64,000 nt of DNA, taken from Paraphysoderma sedebokerense (Eukaryota > Blastocladiomycota > Physodermatomycetes > Physodermatales > Physodermataceae). The stretch covers positions 310,001-374,000 of the forward strand of contig JAHLJZ010000016.1 in assembly GCA_025602915.1 (NCBI GenBank). The letters run 5' to 3'. Every line of letters starts with the position of its first letter. Position 1 is the first letter of the stretch. The translations under genes and the position numbers were made by a program. Under the pieces are notes generated by a model that had not been told where the DNA came from, did not search any database, and was given only the letters and a program-made list of their open reading frames with translations. Shown here one piece after another: positions 47,210 through 60,232 of this stretch.

Positions 47210-49404
47210 TCACAGAGTGAATAGATTCATACGAGATCCGGTTTCAGTAAAAGTAGCTGGTCTTTTGTTTGAGAGACGGCGCAACAAACGAGGATAGGTA
47301 TTGTGATACTAATAGATTTCATTCGTAAGTTTTCCGATATATAGAAAACTGAGAGAATGAAAAGAATGAACGTACCATTAATTGTATTATTTCCTTCTTT
47401 GCAGGTTCAAGTACTGTGGCCGATAATGGTTCTTCTGGGTTTTGAAGTTTGGAGAGAATTGATTTTCGAGCGGTAGACGATATGTTCAACTCGTATGGAG
47501 CTCCGCTAACGATAAAAGTATCTATGATGAATTTTATACGCTGGGGTGTACCATCTTCCTCTAAAAATGTGGAATGATGTCTGCTTCCCATGGCACTCGG
47601 TGTCCCATCTAGTAACATACACTCCTCAATAAATAAGGCATTTTCTAAACAAAAAATATATGTGAGCATACAGGCACCGATCGAAGATGCTTCAGAATGG
47701 TGGGCATACCAATCGAAAAGTCCTCGACCAAAACGTCTTTTAGGATCAAGAAAAGTGAAGGATCATTTAACACGCGATGAAAAGAGTCGATCGAGTTCTC
47801 TAGTAGAATTCTCTCATCTCCACCTTTGAGTATTGTGTATAAGGCAGGACATGTAATTGTAACAGTGTGCGTAATAGTTGCCAGTAGAAATAACCAAAAG
47901 GTATAACCAAATGGAAACAGTTCCGAAACGGATTTGACAAAGTAAGTCAGGATGTAAAGAAGAAACAGCGGATAAAATGACGCGAGGGCAAATGTGTGCT
48001 CAAGCTTTAGGTATATGGAGTCGTGTACATTTCTTGTCAAATGGAGAAAGTACGGCAGAGTAATTAAAAAGATTCCAACGCAAATGTATAGCGGCTAAAA
48101 GGAACAGAGAAGTTAAAAATATGCTTTTAGGTGCATGCAAAAAGTTCCACAGACATACCACCCATTCTTTACCATTGCCAGTGAACTCCGGATCCATGAG
48201 TGTATGTATCGAAAATGCTTTGTTGTATCCCAAAACGATCAAGAATAAAATCACTTCTATGGTGGTAGAGACCGCCAAACACTTTAAAAGCTGAGGTAGT
48301 CCGATCCCTCGCTTGATGAGAATTGTACTGCCCGAACTCTCTCCCAACAGAGTAGTACTTGCGAACCGGCGAAATTTGTTGTCCTTTCTGTTGAACAATC
48401 GTTTTTGTACGCGGAAAATGAATTTTTCTGCCTTGTTCTGCATGCAGATTCATAATTGACGCTCATTCAGTACGTCTCATACTTTAGTCGAGAAATAAAA
48501 ATATCTTACCAATGACAAATGTTGATAAACTGCTTCCTCTTTCTTTAATGCCGATTTTTTGAAGTTCGTACTCGCGGATTTGTTGGCATAGTATTCATTC
48601 AAAAGCACCACCGTGCGGAAGAAATAACTGAACATCCAATTAATGTCGCACTACGTCAATTCAAAACACAAATAGAAGTCGTCATGTAATATAAGTAAGT
48701 AAGTAACAATTTGTATACGCAATGCTGTAGAATGTCGATTTGAAGGATACTTTACCATGTAGTTCAACGCGACGGAAACAATCCACGGGATGCTGTGGAC
48801 GACTGCTGGCCAGCTACATATGTACAAAACAACATGCTTAGTGAGTTTCGTTCGCAATATAAGCCACGAAAATATTATATAGTATTTACAGTGTCGAGCG
48901 AGCTAACCACTGGTTTCCAACAGCGACCGAGAAGAAAACTTGAGTCATGCATGCCGGGACATTTCGTTTTCGAATAAAATCTTTCTTCCTCAAACAGAAG
49001 AACAACACGCCAGTGAATATCATATAGAAATTCCATAGGCAAGCAGCTACAGTATAATTTCTGAATTGTGCTTCCGCTGTTTCTGCAACCATAGTTGTCT
49101 TTGGCGATTTTTGAGAGCCGCACCAATTCTGAATATGAGGCAACTGAGGGAGTGAGGGGTAATTTGTACTAAAACCGCGTTCGTTGACAGATGTGTCTCC
49201 CTTTGAACCTATGCAGTATGCACCGTTCGTCGGCAATGAGAATTGAGAAATGTGACGAAAAGAAGTTGATGGTGTAGTTACACAAAAAGAATTACGAGCG
49301 ACAGAAAGAAAGAGTTTAAAATTCGAACGGATAATAATTGGTGAGGTTCCAGGCGGTGAATCCAGAGGTTTTCCAGGGCTTCGACAGTGCTTGCACGGGC
49401 GCAT
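47210..49404 (-). CDS. Seven-transmembrane protein with C-terminal RGS domain
   Basis: A predicted membrane regulator of heterotrimeric G-protein signalling, in the style of plant AtRGS1 and fungal GprK-type proteins: the RGS domain speeds GTP hydrolysis by G-alpha. Seven exons (49404-48890, 48813-48756, 48650-48510, 48437-48159, 48094-47710, 47644-47376, 47308-47210) give 581 residues. The N-terminal ~120 residues contain several Cys (CVTTPS, YCIGSKG, NWCGSQ) and look extracellular. Hydrophobic segments include LWNFYMIFTGVLFFCL, FFSVAVGNQWLARSTL, VVHSIPWIVSVALNYM, VSTTIEVILFLIVLGY, LYICVGIFLITLPYFL, FYPLFLLYILTYF and FWLFLLATITHTVTI. RGS spans about 430-570 (LNDPSLFLILKDVLVEDFS, ENALFIEEC, SGAPYELNISSTARKSIL, AKKEIIQLMYHNTYPRLL). 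The start is the first ATG of the long exon and is not certain; no clear signal peptide precedes. Confidence 0.83.
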
Positions 49405-49886
49405 TCATTCTCGTCCTGCTGTCAATACTGTTTGGATTGTTCATCCAACACCGACTAGTCTGGGCTCTGGAATCTCTGGAGTCTGGACAGTAGAGTAGAC
49501 ACTATTATTCACTGATAAATTGGACCTCTCTAGTATCTACATTGTCTATACTCTATACCCCGGTCGACTCCAGCTGCTGTGATCGGAGAATCGGAGGAAA
49601 ATATCGGCGTCCTTATTCCTTTAGTGATACATACGCTAGTAGCAGTTGAGTGCGTACAGCGTATTCCCTAGATAGAAATGATATGATAGTTCGTTATAAT
49701 CATGGTTTTAAATTGTAAGCATCTTTAAAAGGAGGCTGCATCTATAGTTTATTCATAATGTGACACTACTAGACAGTCACATCGTGGTAACAGCATAGAC
49801 AGTGCATAGACGTCAACTTCCCACGATTAAATTACCCATACATCGACTGGTTTCACATATCATCCGATATTTACATCGAGGATAAA
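49405..49886. other. Intergenic region between metallopeptidase F and 7TM-RGS gene
   Basis: About 480 bp, promoter of the 7TM-RGS gene and 3' flank of gene F. An upstream ATG in another frame (about 49408) overlaps the chosen start. Short tandem words (CTCTGG/TCTGGA) are near 49460-49490. No gene seen. Confidence 0.4.
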
Positions 49887-51213
49887 TTAATTATAAAGCA
49901 TCATCAGTAGGGATACTATGACTGTAAATAGAGTTCCAAAGGATCTTTCCAACGGAAGAGAGCTACTTGAAATTTCAGTTGGAGGGGGATTCGGGTAGGT
50001 ACTCGAACTCGGGCTAGGATTTGGATTGGGATTAGGGTTCGGGCCATTTGTCGGAGTCACTGATGGTGGAGAATTGGTAGGAGAGACGGTGGAAGTACCA
50101 GTAGGCGCACTGGTAGTGCTGTCGCTTTTTTTGCATATGCTTGTTTCTGGTGGAATCACCTGGTATTTCCATGGGTTATCTTTGAATACGGAATTGATCA
50201 AGTTGAACATCTCGGGATCATAGCTTCTTAATTTGTCTCTGGTGGTGATATCGTTATGAATGCCATCGGGTACGCCTGAAAATTGATTGCAGTCAAAATA
50301 ACTTTGAACGGCTGTCGAAAAACAAGTAGAATGATTAGGATAGAAGAAAAAGGTTTACAACGTATTCTAATAGTTACCTTCAGCCCAATATTCTAACTCA
50401 TTTGTTGCGGCATAAGTCTGGTTCCAAAGACCCTTGGCCGTACTTCTTTCAAATATTTGGCGTAATTCAGCCTCGAACGCAGGGTTGATCCGCATGCCAA
50501 ATTGCTGAACGGTGTGTGCAAATTCATGAACCAAGATGCATTCTCCCTGGTACCTATCATTGGGCAAATCGCCTCTCGGAAGCCCAAGTAAGTTTTCTTC
50601 ACCGACCGATGTAGCAGGTCGACTTTCTGTGGCACCCAATCCTCTTGATCGGCTATTCCAAAAATCAGCGGGAGTGAGATCGGAGTGTTCAGGAACATCG
50701 ACTGTGACTTCTGTACGAGCTGCATAGATACCATACATAAGTTAGCGCATTCTTGGGCAAGACAGACAACAAGAGGAACTCTTTGCGTACCCATTACGGC
50801 AACCCTGATTTTGTGTTCGGCAAGCTTATCCCAAGCTCTTGGGTCTACTGTTTCGCACATTCTTTTCAGTATGTACCACGCACGATAGAGAGCTTCGTCT
50901 GCGACTTTTCCGGACGAAACAATTGGGATATCTGCAAAGTATTAGTGCAACAAGTCAGTCCAACATCAAATCACTCATTTTCACGACACAGCGAATCGAG
51001 TTAAGACACTGGTAAAAGTCGTAAGACTGCAGTAAAGAAAAACCTCATACCTTTCATTGGCCCTGGTCCAGGGATATATTTGTTGTAAAATCCGGTATTG
51101 AGGTTGTACGATGCAGGTACATCGGTGGCAGGTTGAATCCTCGGGCAGATAATGTCTTGAGCCGATGCGCATTGCAAGACGATTAGAATAGCACTGAGGG
51201 ATATCCACAACAT
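49887..51213 (-). CDS. Secreted HEXXH metallopeptidase F, probably GPI-anchored
   Basis: The most divergent and longest member: exons 51213-51051, 50931-50791, 50719-50378 and 50311-49887, 356 residues, the same four-exon phase-1 plan. Signal peptide MLWISLS..CASA, then QDIICPRIQPATDVPAS, GPGPMKD, LVHEFAHTVQQFGM (one His of the flanking region changed to Gln, zinc ligands intact), LEYWAEAVQSYFDCNQF and NPWKYQVIPPETSIC. After the last conserved Cys a Ser/Thr/Pro-rich stalk with an Asn-Pro repeat (PNPNPNPNPSPSSS) follows. The end is hydrophobic (SFGTLFTVIVSLLMMLYN), a typical GPI-anchor signal. So F is probably bound to the cell surface while A, B and D are released. It is separated from the main array by the 7TM-RGS gene. 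Confidence 0.85.
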
Positions 51214-52264
51214 CTGTGCCGGAAAGAGAGTATTATGCTGCTTAATGGTTTATTGCTTCGGAAACGAAATATCTTTGTCGTCGGAAACATTGACAGAGGC
51301 ATCTTGTCTTTAATTTTCCTCTCCCTGTTTCGACTGCGCAATGACACGGCCGCTTCCGTGTGGATGACGAGAGATGCAAAAACTGCATGAATGCGAAGCG
51401 GGTCAATCAATTCTGGGGTACAAAGTCAATTTAAATTACGAAATTACCAATCGGATCTGCTGACTTGCTCCTCATTGCAATAGTTAATGTGAGGAAAAGA
51501 AACGGCATCATCTTCTTATGATGCTTGATCTACAATGAACATGTACAATGGTTCGCAGGACGGCACCAATCAGGTGTTTGTATGGGTTTCAGGCAATTTT
51601 CAGTTTATTAATAGTTGGGATATGAACAAGCTTTACTCGATGGTCTACAACAAGGCTGAGAAATCGCATTTTTTAAGAAGAATTTATGCAGAAATCAAAA
51701 AACGTACAAGCTCCGTTTCACCAAATTAATTACCCCGCGTATTCATATCCAAAGGCGATTCGAATTTGGGCACATAACCGATTATTTGATAAATAAATTC
51801 TTACATATCACTTTTACAACCATTAATTCATATCGAAAATATGACATGCTTTACATGGGTCCACATGGCGGTCACATTGTTCTGCAATTATAACCAAGTA
51901 CCCAAATTGTCGGAAGCTTAATTCCCTTCCTCTCTGGCAATCACAGATTCCAATCGCCTCAACGGCCACTATGCCTTTAATATGAGCTTTAATTCATTCT
52001 TTTCTTCCTTTTATTTCAAATAATAATCTTTTCAATTGAAATTGTCGACTTAATTAAAGCGAATGAGACCACGTGGACGCTGTGAACACAAAAATTTCGC
52101 TAAGTCCCAAAACATCAATTTTTCCGTCACCACCTTTTTTCTCATCATTATATCGACGGTTCTCATCGTTTCTTGGTTCTGCCTTTCCCTTTGAAGCATC
52201 ACAAGTTCAATCTTCACAAATCCCAATTCATTCTCTTCAAATTCTTGCCTCAGTGGCCGGCACT
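51214..52264. other. Divergent intergenic region F / topoisomerase I
   Basis: About 1.05 kb. A frame of 64 codons at 51535-51729 (plus; MNMYNGSQDGTNQ...) has an ATG start but no homologue I know and no signal peptide; I leave it uncalled. The open frame upstream of 52265 has no ATG. Confidence 0.4.
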
Positions 52265-55200
52265 ATGTCCTCTTCTGACGTGTCAATAGACTCTCGCAAT
52301 CATTCCAACGGCACCGGGATTGCTGCATCCTCGTCGGACGCTACTGGATCCATTATATCGGCTATAAGTGATAGCGACGCCATGTCCTCTGTGAGCACTG
52401 CCAATGGCAAGGGACAGTCTCAACCCGCTCCAATGGATATTTGGTGAGTGATTCGTTTCGTTCATGGTGACGGATCAGATTGAAAGAGTGAATGCCTTCA
52501 TAACAAGTCTATGTGGATACATAATTCTCTTTTGGACGTAGTTGATCTTGTCATGCTAGAGAGTAATACTTAAACCTTTTCTTGAGGTTCAAGCAGATTC
52601 TACTTCCCCTCAATTGCATTTTAACAGTTGAGCTATGTTCAATTCTAAAAGCGACCACTAGCAAATTCGTTTTTAACGTACTTTTGAATCTCTTTAACAT
52701 TCGCATTCTCTTTTATTTTGTATACACAGTGAAGATTCAGAGGACGATAAGCCCCTCTCCGCATCAAAGCCTCGGGCTGCGAATAAGAGGAACAAGTCGC
52801 AGAAAAAAGTAGCCAACGATGCGAGTGACGATGAAAATGATTCATCAAGCGACGACAATGATAATGAAGACGACGATTACGAAGATAAACCACTCTCGTC
52901 GCGAAAGAACTCGTCTAGCAAGAAGGTCGTCGTAAAGGATGAAAGCGATTCGGACGACGAACCTCTGTCGAAGCGCAAAGTTGTGAAGGATGAAAGCGAC
53001 TCGGACGATGAGCCTATATCGAAAAAGAAATCGTCTAAGAAAAAGAACTTGTCTACCGTAAAGATAACTGGAAAACGAAAAACACCAGAACCGAGTGATG
53101 CCAGTGATGAAGATGACGAGCCCTTGGTAGAGCCATTTTCTCTTTGCCAGATTACAATATAAACAAAACGAGGCGGCTCACATTTCTTTTATTTAACAAG
53201 TCAAAACGAGTCAAGACAGCGAACGGTAAATCCAAACCTAAATCGAATGGTAAAGTAAAAGATGAAGTCAAAGTCAAAGTTGAAAGCAATGGGAAGACAA
53301 AGTGTTCAGACGACGCGGCGTCAAAGAAAGCAGCCAAACGAGCAAAGAAAATCAAAGAGGAGCCGACTTCTTCTCCGGCTAAAAAAGCGGATAACGACGA
53401 AGAGGAGGACGACGAGTTTGCATGGTGGAAAAACTATAACCCCAATGAGGACAATGGTATCAAATGGAATACTCTAGAACACAATGGCGTTTATTTTCCC
53501 CCTCCCTACGTTCCGCACGGCATCCCGCTAAAATACGAGGGCAAAGAGATAAAGCTGGAACCGGATGCCGAAGAAATAGCTACCTTCTTCGCCGCATGTC
53601 TGGGTACTCCGCACGCCGAGAACCCTACTTTCTGTGCAAACTTCTTCAGCGATTTCTTGGAAGTTTTGGCAGAATGTAAACAGGTAACCTGATTGTCAGT
53701 TGTTTTGTGTTGTTAGTTTATTATTCCTGATTGATGTTTGGTAGAAATATCCTATCAAAGATTTTTCCAAATGCAATTTCACTGCTATCGCGGATCATTT
53801 GAACGTGGAAAAGGAACGCAAGAAGCAGATGACAAAAGAGGAAAAAGAAGTTTGTGTCGTCTCATTTCTCCGACCTCTTACTCGATTGTGATACTAATTC
53901 ATTGTACTTTATGTTTAATAGAAAATAAAGCAAGATAAGAAGGCAATCGATGATAAATACGGTTGGGCCCTAGTTGACGGTCGAAAAGAAAAAGTTGGCA
54001 ATTTCAGAATCGAACCCCCAGGTCTGTTTAGAGGCCGTGGTGAGCATCCTAGGACAGGTCACCTTAAGGTAACTTTTTATTTTCTATTTTGTCATCTTTG
54101 TAGCTTGCTCGATGAAGTCCTAATTTATTTCAAATAGAAACGAGTGCAACCAGAACAAGTCACAATAAACATCGGCAAAGATGCCCCTATTCCTAAACCG
54201 CCTGAAGGTCACAAGTGGAAGTCTGTGATACATGACAACACGGTTACCTGGTTGGCTACTTGGCAAGAGAATGTGAATAATAACACGAAATATGTGTTTT
54301 TGGCAGCAAATAGTAGCTGGAAAGGTATGAGTGATTTCAAAAAGTTTGAAAAGGCGAGGGAGTTGAAGGTTTGTTCTCTCCGTTCTCTCCGTTTTCTGTC
54401 TGTTGTGTTGCGCCCGATAAGCTTATTATTCAAATTTTCGCGGTATTCTGCAGAAACACGTCCACCGTATTCGTAAGGATTACACAGAAGCGTTGACTTC
54501 TAAAGTTATGGAAGAGAGACAGCGTGCTACCGCTTTGTATCTTATTGACCGATTCGCATTAAGAGCTGGTAACGAGAAAGGAGATGACGAAGCCGACACT
54601 GTCGGTTGCTGTTCACTGCGATTTGAGCACGTTACGCTAGAGCCACCGCATAAAGTTATATTTGATTTCTTGGGTAAAGACAGTATTAGATATTATAATG
54701 AAGTGGAGGTTGATCCTCAAGTATTTAAAAATCTGCGGCTATTCAAAAAGTCCCCGAAGGAAGAAGGTGACATGCTGTTTGACCGTTTATCGGTATGTAA
54801 TGCATTAACTTTCAGTTTATAATCCATTACAATTTCTATTGTCGTTATACTTGGTACTGACACTTGTTATCTGCCCCAAATTAGACCACGACTCTGAATA
54901 AGCATCTCAACACCATCATGCCTGGGTTAACCGCAAAAGTTTTTCGCACATATAATGCGTCATTTACTTTCCAAAAGGAACTTGTAAAGACCCCGGAAGA
55001 TGGGTCTGTACAAGAAAAAGTATTGGCTTATAATCGTGCAAACAGAGAGGTGGCCATCCTTTGTAACCATCAAAGGACGGTGACAAAGGGTCATGCGGCA
55101 TCAATGGCCAAGTTAGGTGATAAGGTATTTTGTGGTTTCCGTTTGATTGTTGTCTTTGTATTTGATGTAGAGCCGTTATTGACTAGTACTTCTGTGACAA

Positions 55201-55917
55201 TATGAAATAGATTCGAGCAGTCAAATACCAAAAACGTCAGGTACGGGAGCAAATTCTGGATGCCGAACCAAAGCTGGCCAAGAAACGACCAGAGCTAGTG
55301 GAAGAGGAATCTGATTTGGACGACGATTGGGTCAAAGAGTATCTAGTACTTTGTGAACAGAAAGAGGAAGAAAAGCGGAAAAAGCAACTAGAAAAGCTGA
55401 ATGAGAAGCGAAAAGAAGAAGGTTTGAAAGAGTTGAAAGAGTTACCCGAAAAAGACAGAGAGAAAGTGAAGAAGGAGAAGCCGCTGGAGAAATTGGAAGC
55501 TGAATTGGAAAAATTGGACGGAAGGATTAAAGCACTGAAGACTCAGCTGATTGATAAGGTTTCTATTTTAATTTCACTCATTTGTCTGCAGAGACCTCGT
55601 CGTCAATTCTCTGGGTGACTGACACTGTCGGTTCTTTTGGTTGAATTGAACCATTAGGATGAGAACAAAACGACTGCACTGGGAACATCTAAAATCAATT
55701 ATATCGATCCCCGAATTACGGCAGCATGGTGTAAAAAATATGAAGTTCCTGTTGAAAAAATGTTTACCAAGACATTGAGAGAAAAGTTTAAATGGGCTAT
55801 GGACGTCGAAGCTGAATGGGTTCGTTATTGATTTATTGTTTTTACTTTGAGGTGGATGAGTTACCGATTGAATGTTTTATTAACATATATTTGCTTTTGA
55901 TTCATTAGGAATTTTAA
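52265..55917 (+). CDS. TOP1: DNA topoisomerase I (type IB)
   Basis: Relaxes supercoils in front of polymerases by a tyrosine-DNA intermediate; nuclear. Eleven exons (52265-52443, 52730-53126, 53201-53683, 53745-53849, 53922-54068, 54138-54368, 54454-54792, 54885-55124, 55211-55558, 55658-55819, 55909-55917) give 879 residues. A charged Ser/Asp/Lys-rich N-terminus of about 270 residues, with repeats like [11 protein letters not shown], precedes the core ([22 protein letters not shown] with FPPPYVPHG). Core motifs are [53 protein letters not shown] (catalytic Arg), RTYNAS and [14 protein letters not shown] Lys/Glu-rich linker follows, and the C-terminal [13 protein letters not shown] carries the active Tyr near residue 838. 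All introns after the second are in phase 0. The last exon has only 9 nt (EF-stop). Confidence 0.96.
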
Positions 55918-56623
55918 GAAACTGCGGTAGAGCGAAGGCAGCGTAAACAATATAGAGTTGAGCAGTGTGTAGTTGATGCGTGAAGGCGGTATGACGAACC
56001 CAAGATACCAATTGAAAAATCCATAGTATTTGTTCGAATTACTTTACTTTCGGTTGTTTTTGTAGATAGATAAGAGAGAGTATCTAGTCAATTTATATAT
56101 TTGTTTTCCCGTTGTTGGAAGATTGATATTGCCTTTACGCGAGGAAATAAATCTCATTTGATTTGTGTGTAACTGAATTGAGAATCAAAAGCTTTTGCAG
56201 GAAGAATGAAATTTCTTGAGATGAATTTCACGGTTGTGAATTGGGTGAACGATTGCGCTTGATTTTTATTTCATTAGAATTTGGTGACGGCGCAACATGG
56301 CAATCTAGTCATTCTTGAATCAATATACGATACTGTAGAATATCAACTGTATGTTGCTATATATATGCTAAGCATGTCTAAGCTTTTTGATTCTTTCCCA
56401 CGACCGCGTTCCATTCCTCATTCTTGGCACACAATGATGCGAGTTTTGCAATGCTCAAAGTTTGAATGCCATTCCCTTTCTGTATTTGTTTACGTGTCAA
56501 TCTTTGAATCCAAACATCTGTAAGAACTATTCGGATACATTTGCAATATTTCCCATTTATCTCATGAAATACCGGCAAAGTTGTTTGTATTATCCTCGCC
56601 ATCCGGTACCACGAGCAGACTAG
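55918..56623. other. Intergenic region Top1-Dot1
   Basis: About 700 bp, the 3' flank of Top1 and the promoter of Dot1. The short open frames look random. Confidence 0.4.
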
Positions 56624-59393
56624 ATGTCTACACCGATAAAGAACTCAAACCGACAGACAACAGCATCTGTAACTGAACAATCTGAATCCGTCTCTGAAAC
56701 TATACATAAATCGTCACCTAGAAAACACCATCATCGTATTTATTCCGGTTCAAGTGAGAGTTTAACAAAAGGTAGTGAAAAGGGAGTACAGAAAAGGATC
56801 GGAGAAGAAGAAAAGGAATCAAAGAGGGTTAAACGAGAACAAGAGGAAGACGAAGAAGATCCGTTCGCATTCTATTTAAATCCAACTTTAGCGGTGAATA
56901 AAGAAAGTAGAAGCAAGAGTAACGATAAAGTGAATTCGTCTGTACAAGAACAACAGCAACAACAACAGTCTCATACTCGTAATCATTCGAATACAACGTT
57001 GAAATCAAAACCGTCGGCCTCGCATTTGCATTCATCACCTGAAAGTACCAATCAATCAAAATCATCCCCACTTTCATCTCCTCCTACTATGTCTTCTAAT
57101 TCCGTTTCAACAAATCCGTCACCAAAAGGGAAAAGATCACGACCCAATGAAGAGTCAAATTCTGAAATAGTGGGTACCGTGGAGCTCGGCACTGGGATTC
57201 CGAAAAAACTTAAGACGGAAGGCCAAGTTGATACATTGAGTGACCGCTCACAGAGTGTAGTAAAGTCTAAGCCCGCTACTGATGCAACGAAGAAACCCGT
57301 GGAAAGAGAAGAAAGGTTATTAGTCCGACAAGATACCCAGTCATCTATTACTTCTGCGCAGTCGTTGTCGTCTATGCAATTTGATGACACAACATCCCAG
57401 ATGTCGGGTACGAGCTCCATGATTGATTTAGATGTTGTCTCGGTGTCAGAGAGTGTGACGGAGGAAGGAAAAAGTGTGGATGGACAAAAGAAAAAGAAAA
57501 GTAGTAATAGCGGTAAAGATGAAAAACATCACGACAAAGAGAGGCGAAAAGATAACGCTAACAAAGATGGAATAACACATTCGGAGCATATCGTCAGACA
57601 AACAAAGAAAGCGTATGGGAAATGTATAATCTGGATGCCCTTTTGTCGCTCCATTCTTCTTCCAATGGTATTAACAGAGTTTCTTTCTAGATTTTATTTT
57701 CAAATCTTCCAAGGGGAAAGACTCGGAATCCGACGGGACAGAATCTATGAGTTCTTCTGTTAGTTCATTGACTGGAAAACAGTCTATGGACAGTAAACTG
57801 AGTCGAACGGACGAAGTAAAAGAATCCGAAGAAAGTGAACCGACGACGGTTGACATAGTTTATGCTTTCAAGCAGTCCCGGGAACGGTAATTCTCTTATT
57901 TGATTTTAGGGGGATAGAAGCTTGTGTTGTTAGTGACACTGGATTGTATTCTTTTCACTTTATAGGTTTTCATTGTTACGACCCAAGTCACTTATTGACA
58001 CATCATTGTCAAAATTATCGACAAGCATGACATCCAGTGTTAGCTCCAGTTCTGCCACCATTACATCCAAATTATCAACCTCTACATCCTCAACCACATC
58101 CGAATACGATCCGATTCAAGACCTGATATCTACCATCCACCATTTAATCAATCATACACTGCTATTGTACCCATCCGAAATTCAATCCATGTTTGGCGAT
58201 AACACGACAGGTTTAATCCGAAGAATCATAAAATCAAGGAATCGAAGGAACGGGACCGAATTCGTGAAAGCGATTAAAGAGTTTAACGAGTTGTACAGAA
58301 ATTGCAAGAAAGCTGGTAACGTGGTTGGGTGGGCCAGAAAGAGAATAGAGAATGAAGCGGACGGAGAACGCAAAAAATTTATGAGGAAGAAGTGTGCAGA
58401 GACGCCAAAGTTTGAGTTGATTCAACATGTGCTTTGGCAGAGTTATACTAGAGTTGTTGCGTCACATGCAGACGCTTTGAAGAATTATAAAGGTAGGTTG
58501 TGGGCTTGTCAGGTCTTTAGTGGTGCATACTCACCTTTTTCTTAATTGTTGTCGACGGTCGCAGCATTTTCAAATGAGGTGTATGGCGAAGTCAATCCGA
58601 TTTTTGTTAAAGAGTTGGTAGAGAAGACTGGTATAACGAGAGACAGTGTATTTGTTGATCTCGGCAGGTACTGTAGTTGTCTGTCTTTCACCTGGTTGCC
58701 ATTCTATTGTATGGAAGCGGCGAGGAGAGAGCATAGAGTAAAACTAACTGTGCTTTTATGTATTCTGGACCATTTCTCAACAGTGGTATTGGCAATGTGG
58801 TACTGCAAGTTGCGGCACAGACTGGGTGTGAGGCTCATGGGATTGAGATTATGGAGAAACCTGCTCAGTTGGGCATTCAGCAGCAAAAGGAATTTGAAGC
58901 TCGAATGAAGTAAGTTGACGATTTTTTCCACCGCGTACGTTTTAAAAGGCTACATGATATTGACCTTGGGATTCATTCTTGTAGATTCTTCAACAAGCCT
59001 TTCGGTAAGATACATTTGTATCAAGGTGACATGACTCAGTCTGGTGCGATAGACCGAGTGCTGTCTCGTTGTGATGTCATTTTTGTAAACAACTATGTCT
59101 TTTCACCGACATTGAATCAACAGTTATTGCATAAATTTTTGGATCTAAAAGAGGGATCGAAGATCGTATCTTTAAAGAGTTTTGTACCAGTGGATCATAA
59201 GATAACGATCAGGAATGTAGACGCGGTAGAAAATATACTGGTTGTGAAGGAAGAAATGTATTATGAGGAATGGGTGAGTTGGTCTGCGGAAGGTGGGAAA
59301 TGGTATATTCATACTGTGGATCGGAGTCGGTTGAAAGCTTTTCTGGAAGAGATGAGCGGCAGCGGAGGGAGGAGTAGTCGGCGGGGCGGTTAA
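56624..59393 (+). CDS. DOT1: Dot1-type histone H3 lysine-79 methyltransferase
   Basis: Non-SET enzyme that methylates H3K79 in the nucleosome core, with roles in silencing, checkpoints and meiosis in yeasts. Six exons (56624-57623, 57691-57886, 57966-58492, 58565-58667, 58784-58909, 58985-59393) give 786 residues. The first ~420 are low-complexity, rich in Ser, Thr, Lys, Glu and Gln (a run of seven Gln in QEQQQQQQQS, KKKKSSNS), as expected for the DNA- or nucleosome-binding tail. The catalytic part has ALKNYKAFSNEVYGE, DSVFVDLGSGIGNVVLQVA (SAM site, completed across an intron near 608), GCEAHGIEIMEKPA, LYQGDM, VIFVNNYVFSPTLNQQL and LKEGSKIVSLKSFVP, all Dot1 signatures. The C-terminus ends soon after the methyltransferase fold (fungal layout, tail at the N-terminus). 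Confidence 0.95.
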
Positions 59394-60232
59394 AGGAACC
59401 TGGTGATGACGCAGATCTAGTTTTGAAGAATGAATTGTACATATTTATAATCCAATACCTGCATCAATTTGCTGACAAAATTGCTAATTGACGGAAACAA
59501 GATTTAAACTATTAATTGTGCGCATCGGATTTGAGGCTTGCGGGTGTGTCTCGCGGAATGTAATGCGCGGACAAAGGGAAAATTCAGAGGGAGGGAATGA
59601 AGGGGAAATAGCAGGAAGCGGACATTAGATTATTGCAGATTATTGGATTTATTCCCAAAATATTTATATTACTGTGTGCCAAAAGACAAACCGCCCATTC
59701 AACAGGTTTGTTCTCATTTCATTGCGTTTATTTTTGAGAATTTAAATTTAATTTTGGCATTACTAACCTTCCTCGTTCGCATTCATTATTTTGACTCTTT
59801 CATCTGTCTTGCATCGTCCGTGGGGGATTACTTTGCAACTGCAACAACATTATTACCGCCGTCGTTATTGTCGTTTATCATTCACCTTTCTTATTGTACA
59901 TCTATTTCATAATTAGAAGTGTCGCTTAACCAATTACTAGAACAACACCATTTCGCAGACACCGTACTAGAACCAATTCTCGGAAAAGAACCAGACTTAT
60001 CTAAACAATTACCTTTCATTGCTTTCTCCGAATGTATATCTAATCCCCTCAATTAGTGTCTCACAACTTTCACATATTCCTTGAATTTGTATTTATCCAA
60101 AGCCGTATTGCCCGCAGACATCTCCATTCAACATTCGGCTTTGGAAGTTAACCTTAAACGACGGATAAATAGATAAAGTAATTTACAGTTTAACCGAAAC
60201 AATTCACTCTACAATCTATCGTCGATACGAAA
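59394..60232. other. Intergenic region between Dot1 and the REC-PDE gene
   Basis: About 840 bp. Frame 59643-59912 (plus) lacks any domain, though it reads into a segment with short acidic codons (LNQLLEQHHFADTVLEPILGKEPDLSK-like at about 59920-60005) that I could not assign to a gene. The 5' flank of the REC-PDE gene begins near 60060. Confidence 0.35.

Noticed and set aside
51535-51729. 64-codon plus-strand frame MNMYNGSQDG...
   Set aside because: ATG start but no signal peptide, domain or neighbour with the same sequence; such frames are expected by chance in 1 kb of this composition.
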